NCBI RefSeq assembly: GCF_042682545.1
Contig: NZ_JBHUHQ010000016.1
From: Ornithinibacillus salinisoli
GTDB taxonomy: Bacteria > Bacillota > Bacilli > Bacillales > Amphibacillaceae
Direction: 5' to 3' (one strand)
DNA: 64,000 nucleotides
Each line of letters starts with the position of its first letter. The first letter of the stretch is position 1. Position numbers and translations under genes: made by a program. Positions 26,411-35,576 of this stretch are shown here, piece after piece. The notes beneath the pieces are model-generated. The model was not told the origin of the DNA. It made no database searches and saw only the letters and a list, made by a program, of their open reading frames with translations.

Positions 26411-27721
26411 ATGACTGTTGATACAAAGTTACCGTATGATCAATCATATATTGAACAGTTTTCAAAAGAACATAATGAACCAGCATGGATGAAAGACTTA
26501 CGCCTGCAAGCCTTGGAGCAAGTTGATTCATTAGAAATGCCAAAGCCAGATAAAACGAATATTAGCAAATGGAACTTTGGTCATTTCAAACATGCTGCCA
26601 GAAATGGTGAAACCATTTCTTCTCTAAACGATTTACCAACGGAAATTCAAGATTTCTTTGATAAGGATAACCTACCGGAAAACTTATTGATTCAACGTAA
26701 TCAATCTGTTGCTTATACAGCACTTAGCAAAGACTTACAAGAAAAAGGTGTTATTTTCACAGATATCTTTACTGCTCTTAAGGAGCATGAAGAATTAGTG
26801 AAACGTTATTATATGAAAGATGCTGTATCTATTGATGAGCATCGTTTAACAGCTTTACATGCAGCATTAATGAATGGTGGAATCTTTGTATATGTTCCAA
26901 AAAATGTGCAAGTAGAAGTTCCATTACAGGTAGTTTTCTGGCAAGAAGATCCAGAAGCCGCTTTGTTTAATCACGTATTAGTTGTTGCTGACGAAAACAG
27001 TCAATTAACTTATGTAGAAAATTATATTTCACATAATGAAAACGAAGAAACTGTTGCAAATATCGTAACGGAAGTAATTGCACAAAATAATGCTCAAATT
27101 TCTTTTGGTGCTGTGGATAATTTTGCAGCTGGTACGACAACTTATGTTAATCGTCGTGGAGTTGCATATCGTGATGCAACGATTGATTGGGCATTAGGAC
27201 AAATGAACGATGGAAACACAGTATTTGAAAACATCACTCATTTAGTCGGAGATAATTCCGTATCGAATGCGAAGGCTGTTACAGTTGGTAGAGGAAAACA
27301 AACTACTAACATGACAGCTAAAATTGTACACTTCGGTAAAAATTCTGAAGGATATATTCTACAACACGGTGTGATGAAAGATAGTGCTTCGAATGTATTT
27401 AATGGAATTGGTAAAATTGAACATGGGGCTTCCAAGTCTAATGCAGAGCAGGAATCTCGCGTACTAATGCTTAGTGAAAAAGCGCGTGGAGATGCAAACC
27501 CAATTCTATTAATTGATGAAGATGATGTTACAGCAGGTCACGCAGCTTCTGTAGGACGGGTTGATCCATTACAATTATATTATTTAATGAGTCGAGGTAT
27601 AACACAACATGAAGCTGAACGACTAGTTATTCATGGATTCTTAGCACCTGTTGTAAATCAATTACCAATTGAGTCGGTGAAAGAACAATTAACACAAGTA
27701 ATTGAAAGGAAGGTTAACTAA
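26411..27721 (+). CDS. sufD: Fe-S cluster scaffold subunit SufD
   Basis: A 436-residue beta-helix protein paralogous to SufB. The C-terminal core has HGASKSNAEQESRVLMLSE and AGHAASVGRVDPLQLYYLMSRG. It pairs with SufB and SufC in the scaffold. Its stop and the sufS start overlap (TAATG), implying coupled translation. Confidence 0.96.
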   Translation: MTVDTKLPYDQSYIEQFSKEHNEPAWMKDLRLQALEQVDSLEMPKPDKTNISKWNFGHFKHAARNGETISSLNDLPTEIQDFFDKDNLPENLLIQRNQSVAYTALSKDLQEKGVIFTDIFTALKEHEELVKRYYMKDAVSIDEHRLTALHAALMNGGIFVYVPKNVQVEVPLQVVFWQEDPEAALFNHVLVVADENSQLTYVENYISHNENEETVANIVTEVIAQNNAQISFGAVDNFAAGTTTYVNRRGVAYRDATIDWALGQMNDGNTVFENITHLVGDNSVSNAKAVTVGRGKQTTNMTAKIVHFGKNSEGYILQHGVMKDSASNVFNGIGKIEHGASKSNAEQESRVLMLSEKARGDANPILLIDEDDVTAGHAASVGRVDPLQLYYLMSRGITQHEAERLVIHGFLAPVVNQLPIESVKEQLTQVIERKVN

Positions 27722-28941
27722 TGGATCCGAAAGCCATTCGGCAAATGTTTCCGATTTTAAATCAGGAAGTTAACGGCCATCCCTTAGTATACCTTGATTC
27801 ATCTGCAACATCTCAAAAACCATTACCTGTAATTGAAGCAGTAAGTAATTATTACAAACAAAACAATGCAAATGTACATCGTGGTGTGCATACATTGGGT
27901 TCACGTGCAACGGATCAATATGAAGGAGCACGTGAAAAGGTTAGAAGATTTATTAATGCTTCTAGTACTGCAGAAGTAATTTTCACTCGTGGAACAACAA
28001 CTGCTATCAATACCGTTGCAAGTAGCTATGCGCGTGCAAACGTAAAAGCGGGTGATGAGATTGTTATTACACAAATGGAGCATCATAGCAATATCATTCC
28101 TTGGCAGCAAGTAGCGAAAGCAACTGGGGCAACATTAAAATTTATACCATTACAAGAAGATGGATCAATTACACTTGAAGATGCTCGTAATACAATTACT
28201 TCTAAAACAAAAGTGGTGGCAATCGCTCACGTTTCCAATGTTTTAGGTACGATCCATCCGGTGAAAGAAATTGCAAAAATCGCCCATGAAAATGGAGCTG
28301 TACTAGTGGTAGATGGTGCGCAAGGTGCACCACATATAAAAGTTGATGTACAGGATTTAGATTGCGACTTTTATGCATTCTCCGGTCATAAAATGTGTGC
28401 TCCAACTGGAATTGGTGTTTTATACGGAAAGAAATCACTTCTCGAAGAAATGGAGCCAATTGAATTTGGCGGCGAGATGATTGACTTTGTGAATTTATAT
28501 GATTCCACATGGAAAGAGTTACCTTGGAAGTTCGAAGGCGGGACACCAATTATTGCTGGTGCCGTTGGGCTAGGTGCTGCAATTGACTTTTTAAATGAAA
28601 TTGGAATGGATAACATCTTAGAGCATGAGCAAAAATTAGCTGACTACGTAATGAATAGAATACGTACAATAGATGGTATAAACGTATATGGACCTGAGCA
28701 CCGAGCAGCCGTTGTTACGTTTAATTTGGATGATGTTCATCCACATGATGTGGCAACAGCACTAGATTCATTTGGAGTCGCAGTTAGAGCAGGACATCAT
28801 TGTTGTCAACCATTGATGAAATGGTTGGACGTAACTGCAACAACTCGGGCAAGTTTCTATATGTACAATACAGAGGAAGACGTTGATCGGCTAGTTGATG
28901 GACTCTTGAAAACAAAGGAGTTTTTTGGTAATGTCTTTTAA
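27721..28941 (+). CDS. sufS: Cysteine desulfurase SufS
   Basis: A 406-residue PLP enzyme of the class V aminotransferase fold. PLP-binding Lys224 lies in FSGHKMCAPTG and catalytic Cys361 in RAGHHCCQPLM, numbered as in B. subtilis SufS. It takes sulphur from L-cysteine as a persulfide and passes it to SufU. Overlaps sufU by 11 bp. Confidence 0.97.
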   Translation: MDPKAIRQMFPILNQEVNGHPLVYLDSSATSQKPLPVIEAVSNYYKQNNANVHRGVHTLGSRATDQYEGAREKVRRFINASSTAEVIFTRGTTTAINTVASSYARANVKAGDEIVITQMEHHSNIIPWQQVAKATGATLKFIPLQEDGSITLEDARNTITSKTKVVAIAHVSNVLGTIHPVKEIAKIAHENGAVLVVDGAQGAPHIKVDVQDLDCDFYAFSGHKMCAPTGIGVLYGKKSLLEEMEPIEFGGEMIDFVNLYDSTWKELPWKFEGGTPIIAGAVGLGAAIDFLNEIGMDNILEHEQKLADYVMNRIRTIDGINVYGPEHRAAVVTFNLDDVHPHDVATALDSFGVAVRAGHHCCQPLMKWLDVTATTRASFYMYNTEEDVDRLVDGLLKTKEFFGNVF

Positions 28942-29362
28942 CAACCTGGATACATTATACAGACAGGTTATCATGGATCACTATAAAAACCCTCGAAATC
29001 GTGGGGAAGTAGAAGGTGAATCCTTAACTGTCGATATGAACAATCCAACCTGTGGTGATCGAATTCAGTTACAAATGCAACTTGAAGATGGTGTTGTGAA
29101 AGATGCCAAATTTGAGGGTGAAGGTTGTTCAATTAGTATGTCTTCTGCATCCATGATGACACAAGCAATCAAAGGGAAAAAAGTTGATGACGCATTAAGC
29201 ATGTCAAAGCTATTTTCGAATATGATGCTTGGTGAAGAGATGGATACGGATATGGATTTAGGCGATATCCAAGCTTTGCAAGGTGTTTCAAAATTTCCAG
29301 CACGCATTAAATGTGCCACACTTGCTTGGAAAGCAATGGAAAAAGGTGTCCATGAAGTATAA
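28931..29362 (+). CDS. sufU: Zinc-dependent sulfurtransferase SufU
   Basis: A 143-residue IscU-like protein. Zn ligands Cys41, Asp43, Cys66 and Cys128 fall at the B. subtilis SufU positions (NPTCGD, EGCSIS, RIKCATLAW). It accepts persulfide sulphur from SufS by swapping Zn ligands. The start is ATG 28931, 9 nt after AAAGGAG, not the upstream TTG at 28925. Confidence 0.96.
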   Translation: MSFNNLDTLYRQVIMDHYKNPRNRGEVEGESLTVDMNNPTCGDRIQLQMQLEDGVVKDAKFEGEGCSISMSSASMMTQAIKGKKVDDALSMSKLFSNMMLGEEMDTDMDLGDIQALQGVSKFPARIKCATLAWKAMEKGVHEV

Positions 29363-29397
29363 TCTTTTTTTACCTACACCAAAAGGAGGGTATTAAT

Positions 29398-30795
29398 ATG
29401 GCGAAAAATATGCCTGAAATAGATGAGTATAAATACGGCTTTTCGGATAAAGACGTTTCGATTTTCCGTACGGAACGAGGACTAACTCGTAAAGTAGTTG
29501 AAGAAATTTCAAAAATGAAAGAAGAACCCCAATGGATGCTAGATTATCGCTTAAAAGCATTGCAACATTTCTATGATCGTCCAATGCCACAATGGGGTGG
29601 AGATCTTACTGGTTTAGACTTTGATGAAATTGTCTACTATGTAAAACCATCGGAAAGACAAGGTAAGTCATGGGATGAAGTGCCGGAAGAGATTAAACAA
29701 ACATTTGATAAATTAGGTATCCCAGAAGCAGAGCAGAAATATCTTGCTGGTGTATCTGCACAGTACGAATCTGAGGTTGTATATCATAGCTTGAAAGAAG
29801 ACCTTGAAGATATGGGTATCGTATTTAAAGATACAGATACAGCTCTAAAAGAAAATGAAGATCTTTTCAGAGAGTACTTCGGTAAAGTTATTCCTTATAC
29901 TGATAATAAATTCGCTGCATTAAATTCAGCAGTTTGGTCAGGTGGATCATTTATCTATGTACCAAAAGGTGTGCAAACTTCAACACCGCTTCAAGCCTAT
30001 TTCCGTATTAACTCAGAAAATATGGGACAGTTTGAACGTACACTTATTATTGTAGATGAAGGTGCATCTGTACATTATGTTGAAGGTTGTACAGCACCAG
30101 TTTATACAACGAATTCATTGCACAGCGCGGTTGTAGAAATCTTTGTTAAAAAAGATGCGTATTGCCGTTACACAACGATTCAAAACTGGGCTAACAATGT
30201 TTATAACCTTGTTACAAAACGTGCAACATGTGACGCAAATGCGAACATGGAATGGATTGATGGAAATATCGGTTCTAAGTTAACGATGAAATATCCTGCT
30301 GTAATTCTTAAAGGTGAAGGTGCACGAGGTCACACGCTATCGATCGCCCTTGCTGGAAAAGGTCAGGTACAGGATGCAGGTGCAAAAATGCATCATTTAG
30401 CACCTAATACATCTTCTTCCATCGTTTCGAAATCTATTTCGAAACAAGGTGGTAAAGTATCTTATCGTGGTATAGTACACTTCGGACGTAAAGCAGATGG
30501 TGCTCGTTCTAATATCGAGTGTGATACATTAATTATGGATAACGAATCAACTTCTGATACAATTCCATACAATGAAGTGTATAACAACAACATTTCGTTA
30601 GAGCACGAAGCAAAAGTATCCAAAGTTTCTGAGGAACAGTTATTCTATCTAATGAGTAGAGGATTATCTGAGGAGGAAGCTACGGAAATGATCGTAATGG
30701 GATTCATCGAGCCATTTACGAAAGAGCTTCCAATGGAATATGCTGTTGAAATGAACCGCCTAATTAAGTTTGAAATGGAAGGTTCTATCGGTTAA
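29398..30795 (+). CDS. sufB: Fe-S cluster scaffold subunit SufB
   Basis: A 465-residue protein, the most conserved Suf scaffold subunit. Typical stretches: YIPKGV-type YVPKGVQTSTPLQAYF, VEGCTAPVYTTNSLHSAVVE, and ARSNIECDTLIMDN. The cluster is built at the SufB-SufD interface using sulphur from SufSU. Last gene of the operon, with AAAGGAGGG RBS. Confidence 0.97.
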   Translation: MAKNMPEIDEYKYGFSDKDVSIFRTERGLTRKVVEEISKMKEEPQWMLDYRLKALQHFYDRPMPQWGGDLTGLDFDEIVYYVKPSERQGKSWDEVPEEIKQTFDKLGIPEAEQKYLAGVSAQYESEVVYHSLKEDLEDMGIVFKDTDTALKENEDLFREYFGKVIPYTDNKFAALNSAVWSGGSFIYVPKGVQTSTPLQAYFRINSENMGQFERTLIIVDEGASVHYVEGCTAPVYTTNSLHSAVVEIFVKKDAYCRYTTIQNWANNVYNLVTKRATCDANANMEWIDGNIGSKLTMKYPAVILKGEGARGHTLSIALAGKGQVQDAGAKMHHLAPNTSSSIVSKSISKQGGKVSYRGIVHFGRKADGARSNIECDTLIMDNESTSDTIPYNEVYNNNISLEHEAKVSKVSEEQLFYLMSRGLSEEEATEMIVMGFIEPFTKELPMEYAVEMNRLIKFEMEGSIG

Positions 30796-30879
30796 GGTCT
30801 TATAAACCTTTCCATAACAATGGTTGAACAATTTTATAGGAATGTTAAGCGGAGTTGTGCCGAATTTGTGCCGACTCCG

Positions 30880-30972
30880 TTAACTATTTGTATAGGCTGC
30901 AAAGTTTTTCGAATGAACATCCTTGATCTTATCCGTGAAGTGGATTTGAAAATAAGCGTTTTGGGTATACTA
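30880..30972 (-). pseudogene. Possible relic of a tyrosine recombinase C-terminus
   Basis: On the minus strand an open stretch between two stops reads QNAYFQIHFTDKIKDVHSKN and ends a few residues later. This resembles the last 30 residues of phage-type tyrosine integrases (T-x-x-x-Y-x-H-x-x-D-x-x-K), where the Tyr is the nucleophile. No upstream integrase domain remains. Nearby is a TTGTGCCGA direct repeat (30854 and 30865 region). Low-confidence call. Confidence 0.3.
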
Positions 30973-31004
30973 ATTGAGGAAAATTGTTAGTGGAATTTGT
31001 TATA

Positions 31005-31033
31005 TGGACATTTTTTCTATTAGAAGTTATAAT
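31005..31033 (+). promoter_or_regulatory. Promoter of the putative antitoxin RNA
   Basis: TGGACA (31005-31010), 17 nt, TATAAT (31028-31033): a near-consensus sigma-A promoter with no protein gene behind it on the plus strand. Confidence 0.75.
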
Positions 31034-31039
31034 TACTTA

Positions 31040-31200
31040 TAAGAAAACATAAAATAACCGAGAATGCTGGACACATTCCCGGTTAGCACGGTAAGGAGTT
31101 TAGGTGGAGATCCCCTCTGGACTACCTTAAAACTTAGGTGAACAAAGAAGAACCCCTACCCTATGTGATTTTGTCGGTCACGGGTGGGGGTTCACTTTTT
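31040..31200 (+). ncRNA. Putative type I antitoxin (antisense) RNA
   Basis: About 160 nt from the promoter at 31005-31033 to the bidirectional terminator at 31150-31200. Two hairpins can be drawn: CCGAGAATG/CATTCCCGG (about 31059-31083), and a longer one around 31095-31138 with apical loop TCCCC. The RNA overlaps the 3' end of the convergent toxin message by about 50-60 nt. Its TCCCC loop is complementary to GGGGA in a hairpin of the toxin leader. Layout matches RatA/TxpA and the Fst RNAI/RNAII pairs. No plus-strand protein is convincing. Confidence 0.6.
31150..31200. terminator. Bidirectional terminator shared by toxin and antitoxin RNAs
   Basis: GAACCCCTACCC...GTGA pairs with TCACGGGTGGGGGTTC (31178-31193) with a 3-nt bulge. 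ACTTTTT follows on plus; TTCTTTGTT follows on minus. Confidence 0.85.
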
Positions 31201-31302
31201 GTCGATCATATCTTTGATAAGTCTCCTGATGTATTCTAGCAACGCTACAAAGAAAGTTCCTGCTGCGAACAGTATCAAGAATATTGTCGCAAAGTTTTCC
31301 AA
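31192..31302 (-). CDS. Small hydrophobic type I toxin-like peptide
   Basis: A 36-residue peptide starting at TTG with a very strong AAAGGAGGG RBS 7 nt upstream. One membrane helix (ATIFLILFAAGTFFVALL) is followed by a basic, charged tail (EYIRRLIKDMIDKK). This fits the small holin-like/TxpA/Fst-type toxins: an N-terminal Glu, a TM helix with AGTF and a Lys-rich end. The message has a leader of about 95 nt holding hairpins and ends in a terminator shared with a convergent RNA. Overexpression of such peptides damages the membrane. Not certain by homology; the architecture is the evidence. Confidence 0.68.
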   Translation of the reverse strand: MENFATIFLILFAAGTFFVALLEYIRRLIKDMIDKK

Positions 31303-31362
31303 CGACTATCCCTCCTTTCACCAATTAATAATTACATTAAAAATTGGTGTCCAGAGGTTAAA

Positions 31363-31383
31363 GTGAGTGGTCCCCACCCTCAC
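31363..31383 (-). other. Toxin-leader hairpin with GGGGA loop
   Basis: On the minus strand GTGAGGGT...ACCACTCAC folds with GGGG at the apex. The loop is complementary to the TCCCC apical loop predicted in the antitoxin RNA, a possible kissing contact. Confidence 0.5.
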
Positions 31384-31403
31384 AACGAACCGTGCATAAC
31401 TCT

Positions 31404-31433
31404 ATTGTACCTCATTTCAATTACCATTTCCAA
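31404..31433 (-). promoter_or_regulatory. Promoter of the putative toxin message
   Basis: On the minus strand, TTGGAA (complement of 31428-31433), 18 nt, TACAAT (complement of 31404-31409). Transcription would start near 31397. Confidence 0.65.
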
Positions 31434-31691
31434 ATTACACCTATATATCCTGACATTATTATGCTTAAATGCAACAATCATTTGATTAAATGCTATTAGT
31501 AATAGAACTTCCGACTCAAGTTCCAATCTCGACAAAGCAGCAGCAACCACCTTTATCAAATAGGTTCAATTGTTGTGCTTATCTATCATCGGACACAAGC
31601 GAGCAAAACAAATATATTCAAAAAACAACAATTCAATGCTAGTATTAGACTAGTCATCATAAAATTACATACATAAAGAAGGAGAAAAATC

Positions 31692-32513
31692 TTGGTTTAC
31701 ATCATTTGTATTATTATTGGAGTTTTAACAGCATTTGTAGGAAGTTTGGTAGGATTAGGTGGAGGGGTTATTTTAATTCCGAGTTTATTACTTTTGAATC
31801 AATCAGTTGAAGCATTTTCTTGGGCAACTCCACAGGCCATTGTTAGTATTTCACTATTTGCTATGATATTTACATCACTTTCGTCTACACTTACATATTA
31901 TAAAAGGGGAAGAGTAGATTATCGAACAGGGTTATGGTTTTTAATTGGAAGCATCCCTGGTGGAGTGATCGGCTCATGGCTTAATCAATTTGTTGAAACG
32001 GAAGTATTTTTATTGTATTTTGGGGTATTAATGATACTTATTACGGCATTATTCTCACTCAAACGCCGTCAGCCATCGTCTAATCTTCCGATGAAAAATA
32101 ATAAAGTGGTTAGAACATTTTACTTAGATGGTGTTACACACAATTATGCGATATCAATGTGGCAAGCAATAGTACTATCCCTTATTGTTGGAACATTATC
32201 TGGGTTATTTGGAATTGGTGGAGGTTCCATTATGGTTCCAGCAATGATCTTACTTTTTGGAATACCTGCACATATTGCTACAGCAACTTCCATGTTTATT
32301 ATTTTCTTCACGAGTATTATAGGAGCTAGTACACATATTATGTTAGGGCATATTGCTTGGGAATACCTATTCTTTTTTATTCCTGGAGCCTGGATTGGTG
32401 GAAGATTAGGAGCCAAGACGAATCAAATTCTTCGAGCGGAGACATTGGAACGGATATTGCGAGTTTTATTGATCATTATAGGCTTACGCATGATTGCGGA
32501 TGGTCTTTTCTAA
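31692..32513 (+). CDS. yunE: TauE/SafE sulfite exporter family protein
   Basis: A 273-residue membrane protein with eight hydrophobic segments and the internal repeat of the TauE/SafE family: GSLVGLGGGVILIPSLLLL near the start and GLFGIGGGSIMVPAMILLFG near 170. It starts at TTG behind AAGGAG. Family members move sulphur-containing anions, but substrates are mostly unproven. Followed 13 nt later by yunD, as in B. subtilis yunE/yunD order. Confidence 0.88.
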   Translation: MVYIICIIIGVLTAFVGSLVGLGGGVILIPSLLLLNQSVEAFSWATPQAIVSISLFAMIFTSLSSTLTYYKRGRVDYRTGLWFLIGSIPGGVIGSWLNQFVETEVFLLYFGVLMILITALFSLKRRQPSSNLPMKNNKVVRTFYLDGVTHNYAISMWQAIVLSLIVGTLSGLFGIGGGSIMVPAMILLFGIPAHIATATSMFIIFFTSIIGASTHIMLGHIAWEYLFFFIPGAWIGGRLGAKTNQILRAETLERILRVLLIIIGLRMIADGLF

Positions 32514-32526
32514 GGAGTATAACAAT

Positions 32527-33924
32527 ATGCAAGAAAAATTGTACTTTTACTACACGAATGATTTACATAGTAACTTCAAACAATGGCCACGTGTGGCTAA
32601 TTTCCTGAAAGAAGCGAAAACAGCTAAAGAAGCAGCAAGTGAATCATGTTGGATTTGCGATATAGGCGATCATGTCGATCGTGTACATCCTATAGCAGAA
32701 GCATTTATGGGAAAAGCAAACGTACAATTAATGAATGAACTGAATTATGACTTGGCTACGATTGGAAATAACGAAGGAATCACAATATCACATCATGATT
32801 TATTTCATTTGTATGATGAGGCAAATTTTCAAGTATTGTGTGCGAACTTGCATAGCTTAGATGGGGTTATGCCAAAATGGCTACACTCGTCTACAGTCAT
32901 TCAATCGGATCAAGGGGTAAAAATTGGGGTACTCGGACTAACCGCCCCTTTCAATGATTACTATGAACTCCTTGAATGGCATGTCTCTGATCCATACGAA
33001 ACACTAGAAAAGAACATTGTGGAATTAAAAAAATCAGTAGATGTTATTGTATTATTATCGCATTTGGGAATCAATGAAGACCAAGAAATTGCACGTCGAT
33101 TTAATGATATCGATGTTATTATCGGTGGGCATACTCATCATTTATTGCGCACTGGAGAATGGATTAATAACACATTGATAACAGCTGCAGGAAAGCACTG
33201 TTCTTTCGTTGGTGAGGTAATTTTAACCTGGGACCACTTTGATAAGAAAATCATCAATAAAGAAGCGTATGCTACTGACATTTCGCATGTACCAAAGGAT
33301 TTACAAACAGTTCAAATGCAAGAGGAATTAGAACAAAGTGCTAATAAAATCCTAGGGAAAAGAGTAGTTTATATCGATGAACCTATTAAAGTAAAGTGGT
33401 TCCAACATACCCAAATCATGCAGCAACTGACAAATAAAATACGGAATTGGACAGATGCAGATTGTGCTATGTTAAATTCGGGCTTATTACTGGATGAATT
33501 ACCAAAAGGTATAGTTACCTATAAAGATGTTCACCGAATTTGTCCACATCCGATAAATCCTTGTGTTGTTGAACTAAATGGTGCAGAACTAATTGAAGTG
33601 ATTCGTGCTTCCTTTACAAAGGAGTTCACGGAATTAAAATTAAAGGGTTTTGGATTCCGTGGTGAAGTTATTGGTAGAATGGTATTTTCAGGGGTGGATG
33701 TAGTTACAGATTTTTACGATAATGGTCAGGAATATGTTTTGGATGTTACGATAAACGAAAAGCATTTGGATCCAGAAAAGATCTACACGGTTGCAACTGC
33801 AGATACATTCACTTTTGGTCGCTTGCTACCTGAAATAGCTAAGTCAAAGATAAAGGACTATTTCGTTCCTGAATTCATACGGGATTTATTAGCTGAAACA
33901 TTACGGGAGAACTATGGTTCATAA
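32527..33924 (+). CDS. yunD: Metallophosphatase/5'-nucleotidase family protein YunD
   Basis: A 465-residue cytosolic protein with an N-terminal calcineurin-like phosphoesterase domain (TNDLHSNF, DIGDHVDR, GNNEG, LSHLG, GGHTHH give the metal site) and a C-terminal 5'-nucleotidase domain. GNNEG replaces the common GNHE (His to Asn), which may affect catalysis. No signal peptide, unlike classical 5'-nucleotidases. Start at ATG 32527 behind AAGGAG; the longer frame is unlikely. Substrate unknown. Confidence 0.88.
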   Translation: MQEKLYFYYTNDLHSNFKQWPRVANFLKEAKTAKEAASESCWICDIGDHVDRVHPIAEAFMGKANVQLMNELNYDLATIGNNEGITISHHDLFHLYDEANFQVLCANLHSLDGVMPKWLHSSTVIQSDQGVKIGVLGLTAPFNDYYELLEWHVSDPYETLEKNIVELKKSVDVIVLLSHLGINEDQEIARRFNDIDVIIGGHTHHLLRTGEWINNTLITAAGKHCSFVGEVILTWDHFDKKIINKEAYATDISHVPKDLQTVQMQEELEQSANKILGKRVVYIDEPIKVKWFQHTQIMQQLTNKIRNWTDADCAMLNSGLLLDELPKGIVTYKDVHRICPHPINPCVVELNGAELIEVIRASFTKEFTELKLKGFGFRGEVIGRMVFSGVDVVTDFYDNGQEYVLDVTINEKHLDPEKIYTVATADTFTFGRLLPEIAKSKIKDYFVPEFIRDLLAETLRENYGS

Positions 33925-34001
33925 GCGGAGGTATTTTGGTGTCACTCCTTCTTTTTCGTGCATACATATATATAGAGTATGACGAAGGAGGAATTAATTG
34001 A

Positions 34002-34310
34002 ATGATCACAGTAAATCCCCTTGAGATTGACGGTAAATTCTTTACGGCAACTAGTGTGGAACTCCCTAAAACTAACTTATTAATTATATCTAATGATATA
34101 GGTTATATTATGTGCGCTGCACTTGATGTTGATATTTTTAACGAGAATGAAAAATTAAAAAAACGTAATGTAATAGCTGGTAGGGCGGAAGGTGTTCGAA
34201 CTATTGATGAACTCTTGCATGCACCACTAGCTAAAATTACCGATGCATCCAAGGAATATGGCTGGCAACTTGGGATGACTGGTAAAGATGCATTAAAGAA
34301 ATTAACATAA
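34002..34310 (+). CDS. yunC: DUF1805 protein YunC
   Basis: A 102-residue cytosolic protein, full length for the YunC/DUF1805 family. Visible conserved parts: SNDIGYIMCAALDVDIFNE and RAGRAEGVRTIDELL-like VIAGRAEGVRTIDELLHAPL. The crystal fold is known for the family, but no function. AAGGAGG precedes the ATG. Follows yunD. Confidence 0.88.
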   Translation: MITVNPLEIDGKFFTATSVELPKTNLLIISNDIGYIMCAALDVDIFNENEKLKKRNVIAGRAEGVRTIDELLHAPLAKITDASKEYGWQLGMTGKDALKKLT

Positions 34311-34313
34311 AAT

Positions 34314-34339
34314 GTCTTCCATTTTTGGAAGGCTTTTTT
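34314..34339 (+). terminator. Terminator after yunC
   Basis: GTCTTCCA / TGGAAGGC with a TTTT loop and one G-U, then six T. Confidence 0.85.
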
Positions 34340-34459
34340 AATAGAATATATATAGATAATAATTAATTTTCTCATAGCTTTTTTTGATAAGTTTTGGTAA
34401 TATTTTAGTAGGGATTTGTCGAATAATGACGTTTTTTCGAACTGAGATAGGAGAACATA

Positions 34460-35545
34460 ATGAGACTAGTAAGCACAAAATATATAAAAAAAGGGGCTAT
34501 CCTTGGACAAACCATTTCTAATGATAATGGAATCGTTTTATTACAAAAGGGAATGAGCCTTTCTAATAGCATTATAAAACGATTGCGAGACCAAGGTATA
34601 ACTTATGTATACATAGAGGATGAGGAAACGAAAGACGTACAAGTTGTATCTGCGATCTCAGAAAAGCTAAGAAAAGATGCTACCGATTCGGTTCGTCAAG
34701 TTTTTTCTGAAGTAAAAAGCACGGATCTTTTGGCAAAATCCTTTATCCTTGATAAAGAAGAGAAAAATTTAAATACTATTGTTCATCGCTTATTAGAAGA
34801 AATAAATCAACATAAAGAGTCAATCTCTTTGTTAGGGGATATATTTATAACTGATGATTATATCTTTCAACACTCATTGAATGTCACTATCTATGCTTTA
34901 GCGATTGGAAAAGCATTACATTTAAATGAAAAAGAATTAGCGGAATTAGGCACTGGTGCGATATTACATGATATAGGAAAAGCTTTTATAGATTATGATG
35001 TATTACAAAAACCTGATCAGTTATCAGATAAAGAGTTCGAAATTATGAAAGAACACACAACTATTGGATTTGATTTACTCCGTAAACAAGGATCTGTGTC
35101 ATCTGTAGTTGCTCACTGTGCTTATCAGCATCATGAACGCTTAGATGGATCAGGATATCCGCGAGGCTTATCTGGTGATAAAATCCATACATATGCCAAA
35201 ATCATTGGTGTTGCTGATGTATTTGATGCAGTTACCAGTAATCGTGTTTATCGGGATGCAATGCTTCCTCACGAAGGATTAGAAATCCTTTATGCAGGCG
35301 CTGTAAACTTGTTTGATAGGGAAATGGTAGAAGCATTCAAGAAAAGTATTGTTGTATATCCCAATGGTCTGACTGTTTTACTAAATGATGGAACAAGTGG
35401 TGTAGTTGTGAAACAGAATAAACACCTCTGCGATCGTCCTATTGTTAGGGTGATAAAAGATAAGCATAAACAAATGATTACACCATATGAACTAGATCTA
35501 TCAAAGGAACTAAACATAACAATAACGAAATGTAACGTAGAATAA
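34460..35545 (+). CDS. HD-GYP domain protein, likely c-di-GMP phosphodiesterase
   Basis: A 361-residue soluble protein. The HD-GYP domain covers about 110-290: HDIGK (H170, D171), HHERLDGSGYP (GYP at 232-234) and VADVFDAVTS, all metal-ligand and signature positions intact. The N-terminal about 100 residues are the DUF3391-like or unassigned part often found in Bacilli. Such enzymes hydrolyse cyclic di-GMP to GMP or pGpG. Inserted between yunC and yunB, where B. subtilis has nothing comparable. RBS AGGAGA. Confidence 0.9.
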   Translation: MRLVSTKYIKKGAILGQTISNDNGIVLLQKGMSLSNSIIKRLRDQGITYVYIEDEETKDVQVVSAISEKLRKDATDSVRQVFSEVKSTDLLAKSFILDKEEKNLNTIVHRLLEEINQHKESISLLGDIFITDDYIFQHSLNVTIYALAIGKALHLNEKELAELGTGAILHDIGKAFIDYDVLQKPDQLSDKEFEIMKEHTTIGFDLLRKQGSVSSVVAHCAYQHHERLDGSGYPRGLSGDKIHTYAKIIGVADVFDAVTSNRVYRDAMLPHEGLEILYAGAVNLFDREMVEAFKKSIVVYPNGLTVLLNDGTSGVVVKQNKHLCDRPIVRVIKDKHKQMITPYELDLSKELNITITKCNVE

Positions 35546-35576
35546 TTGGAAAAATGACTAGTAAAATTTATATTCT

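Noticed and set aside
30840..30890. GTTAAGCGGAGT / ACTCCGTTAAC hairpin as suf terminator
   Set aside because: A bulged stem with an 18-nt loop and no T-tract; it may help end transcription but the support is too thin to list.
31184..31366. Plus-strand 60-codon frame over the toxin gene
   Set aside because: It lies opposite the toxin ORF and behind the terminator of the plus-strand RNA, so it would hardly be transcribed.
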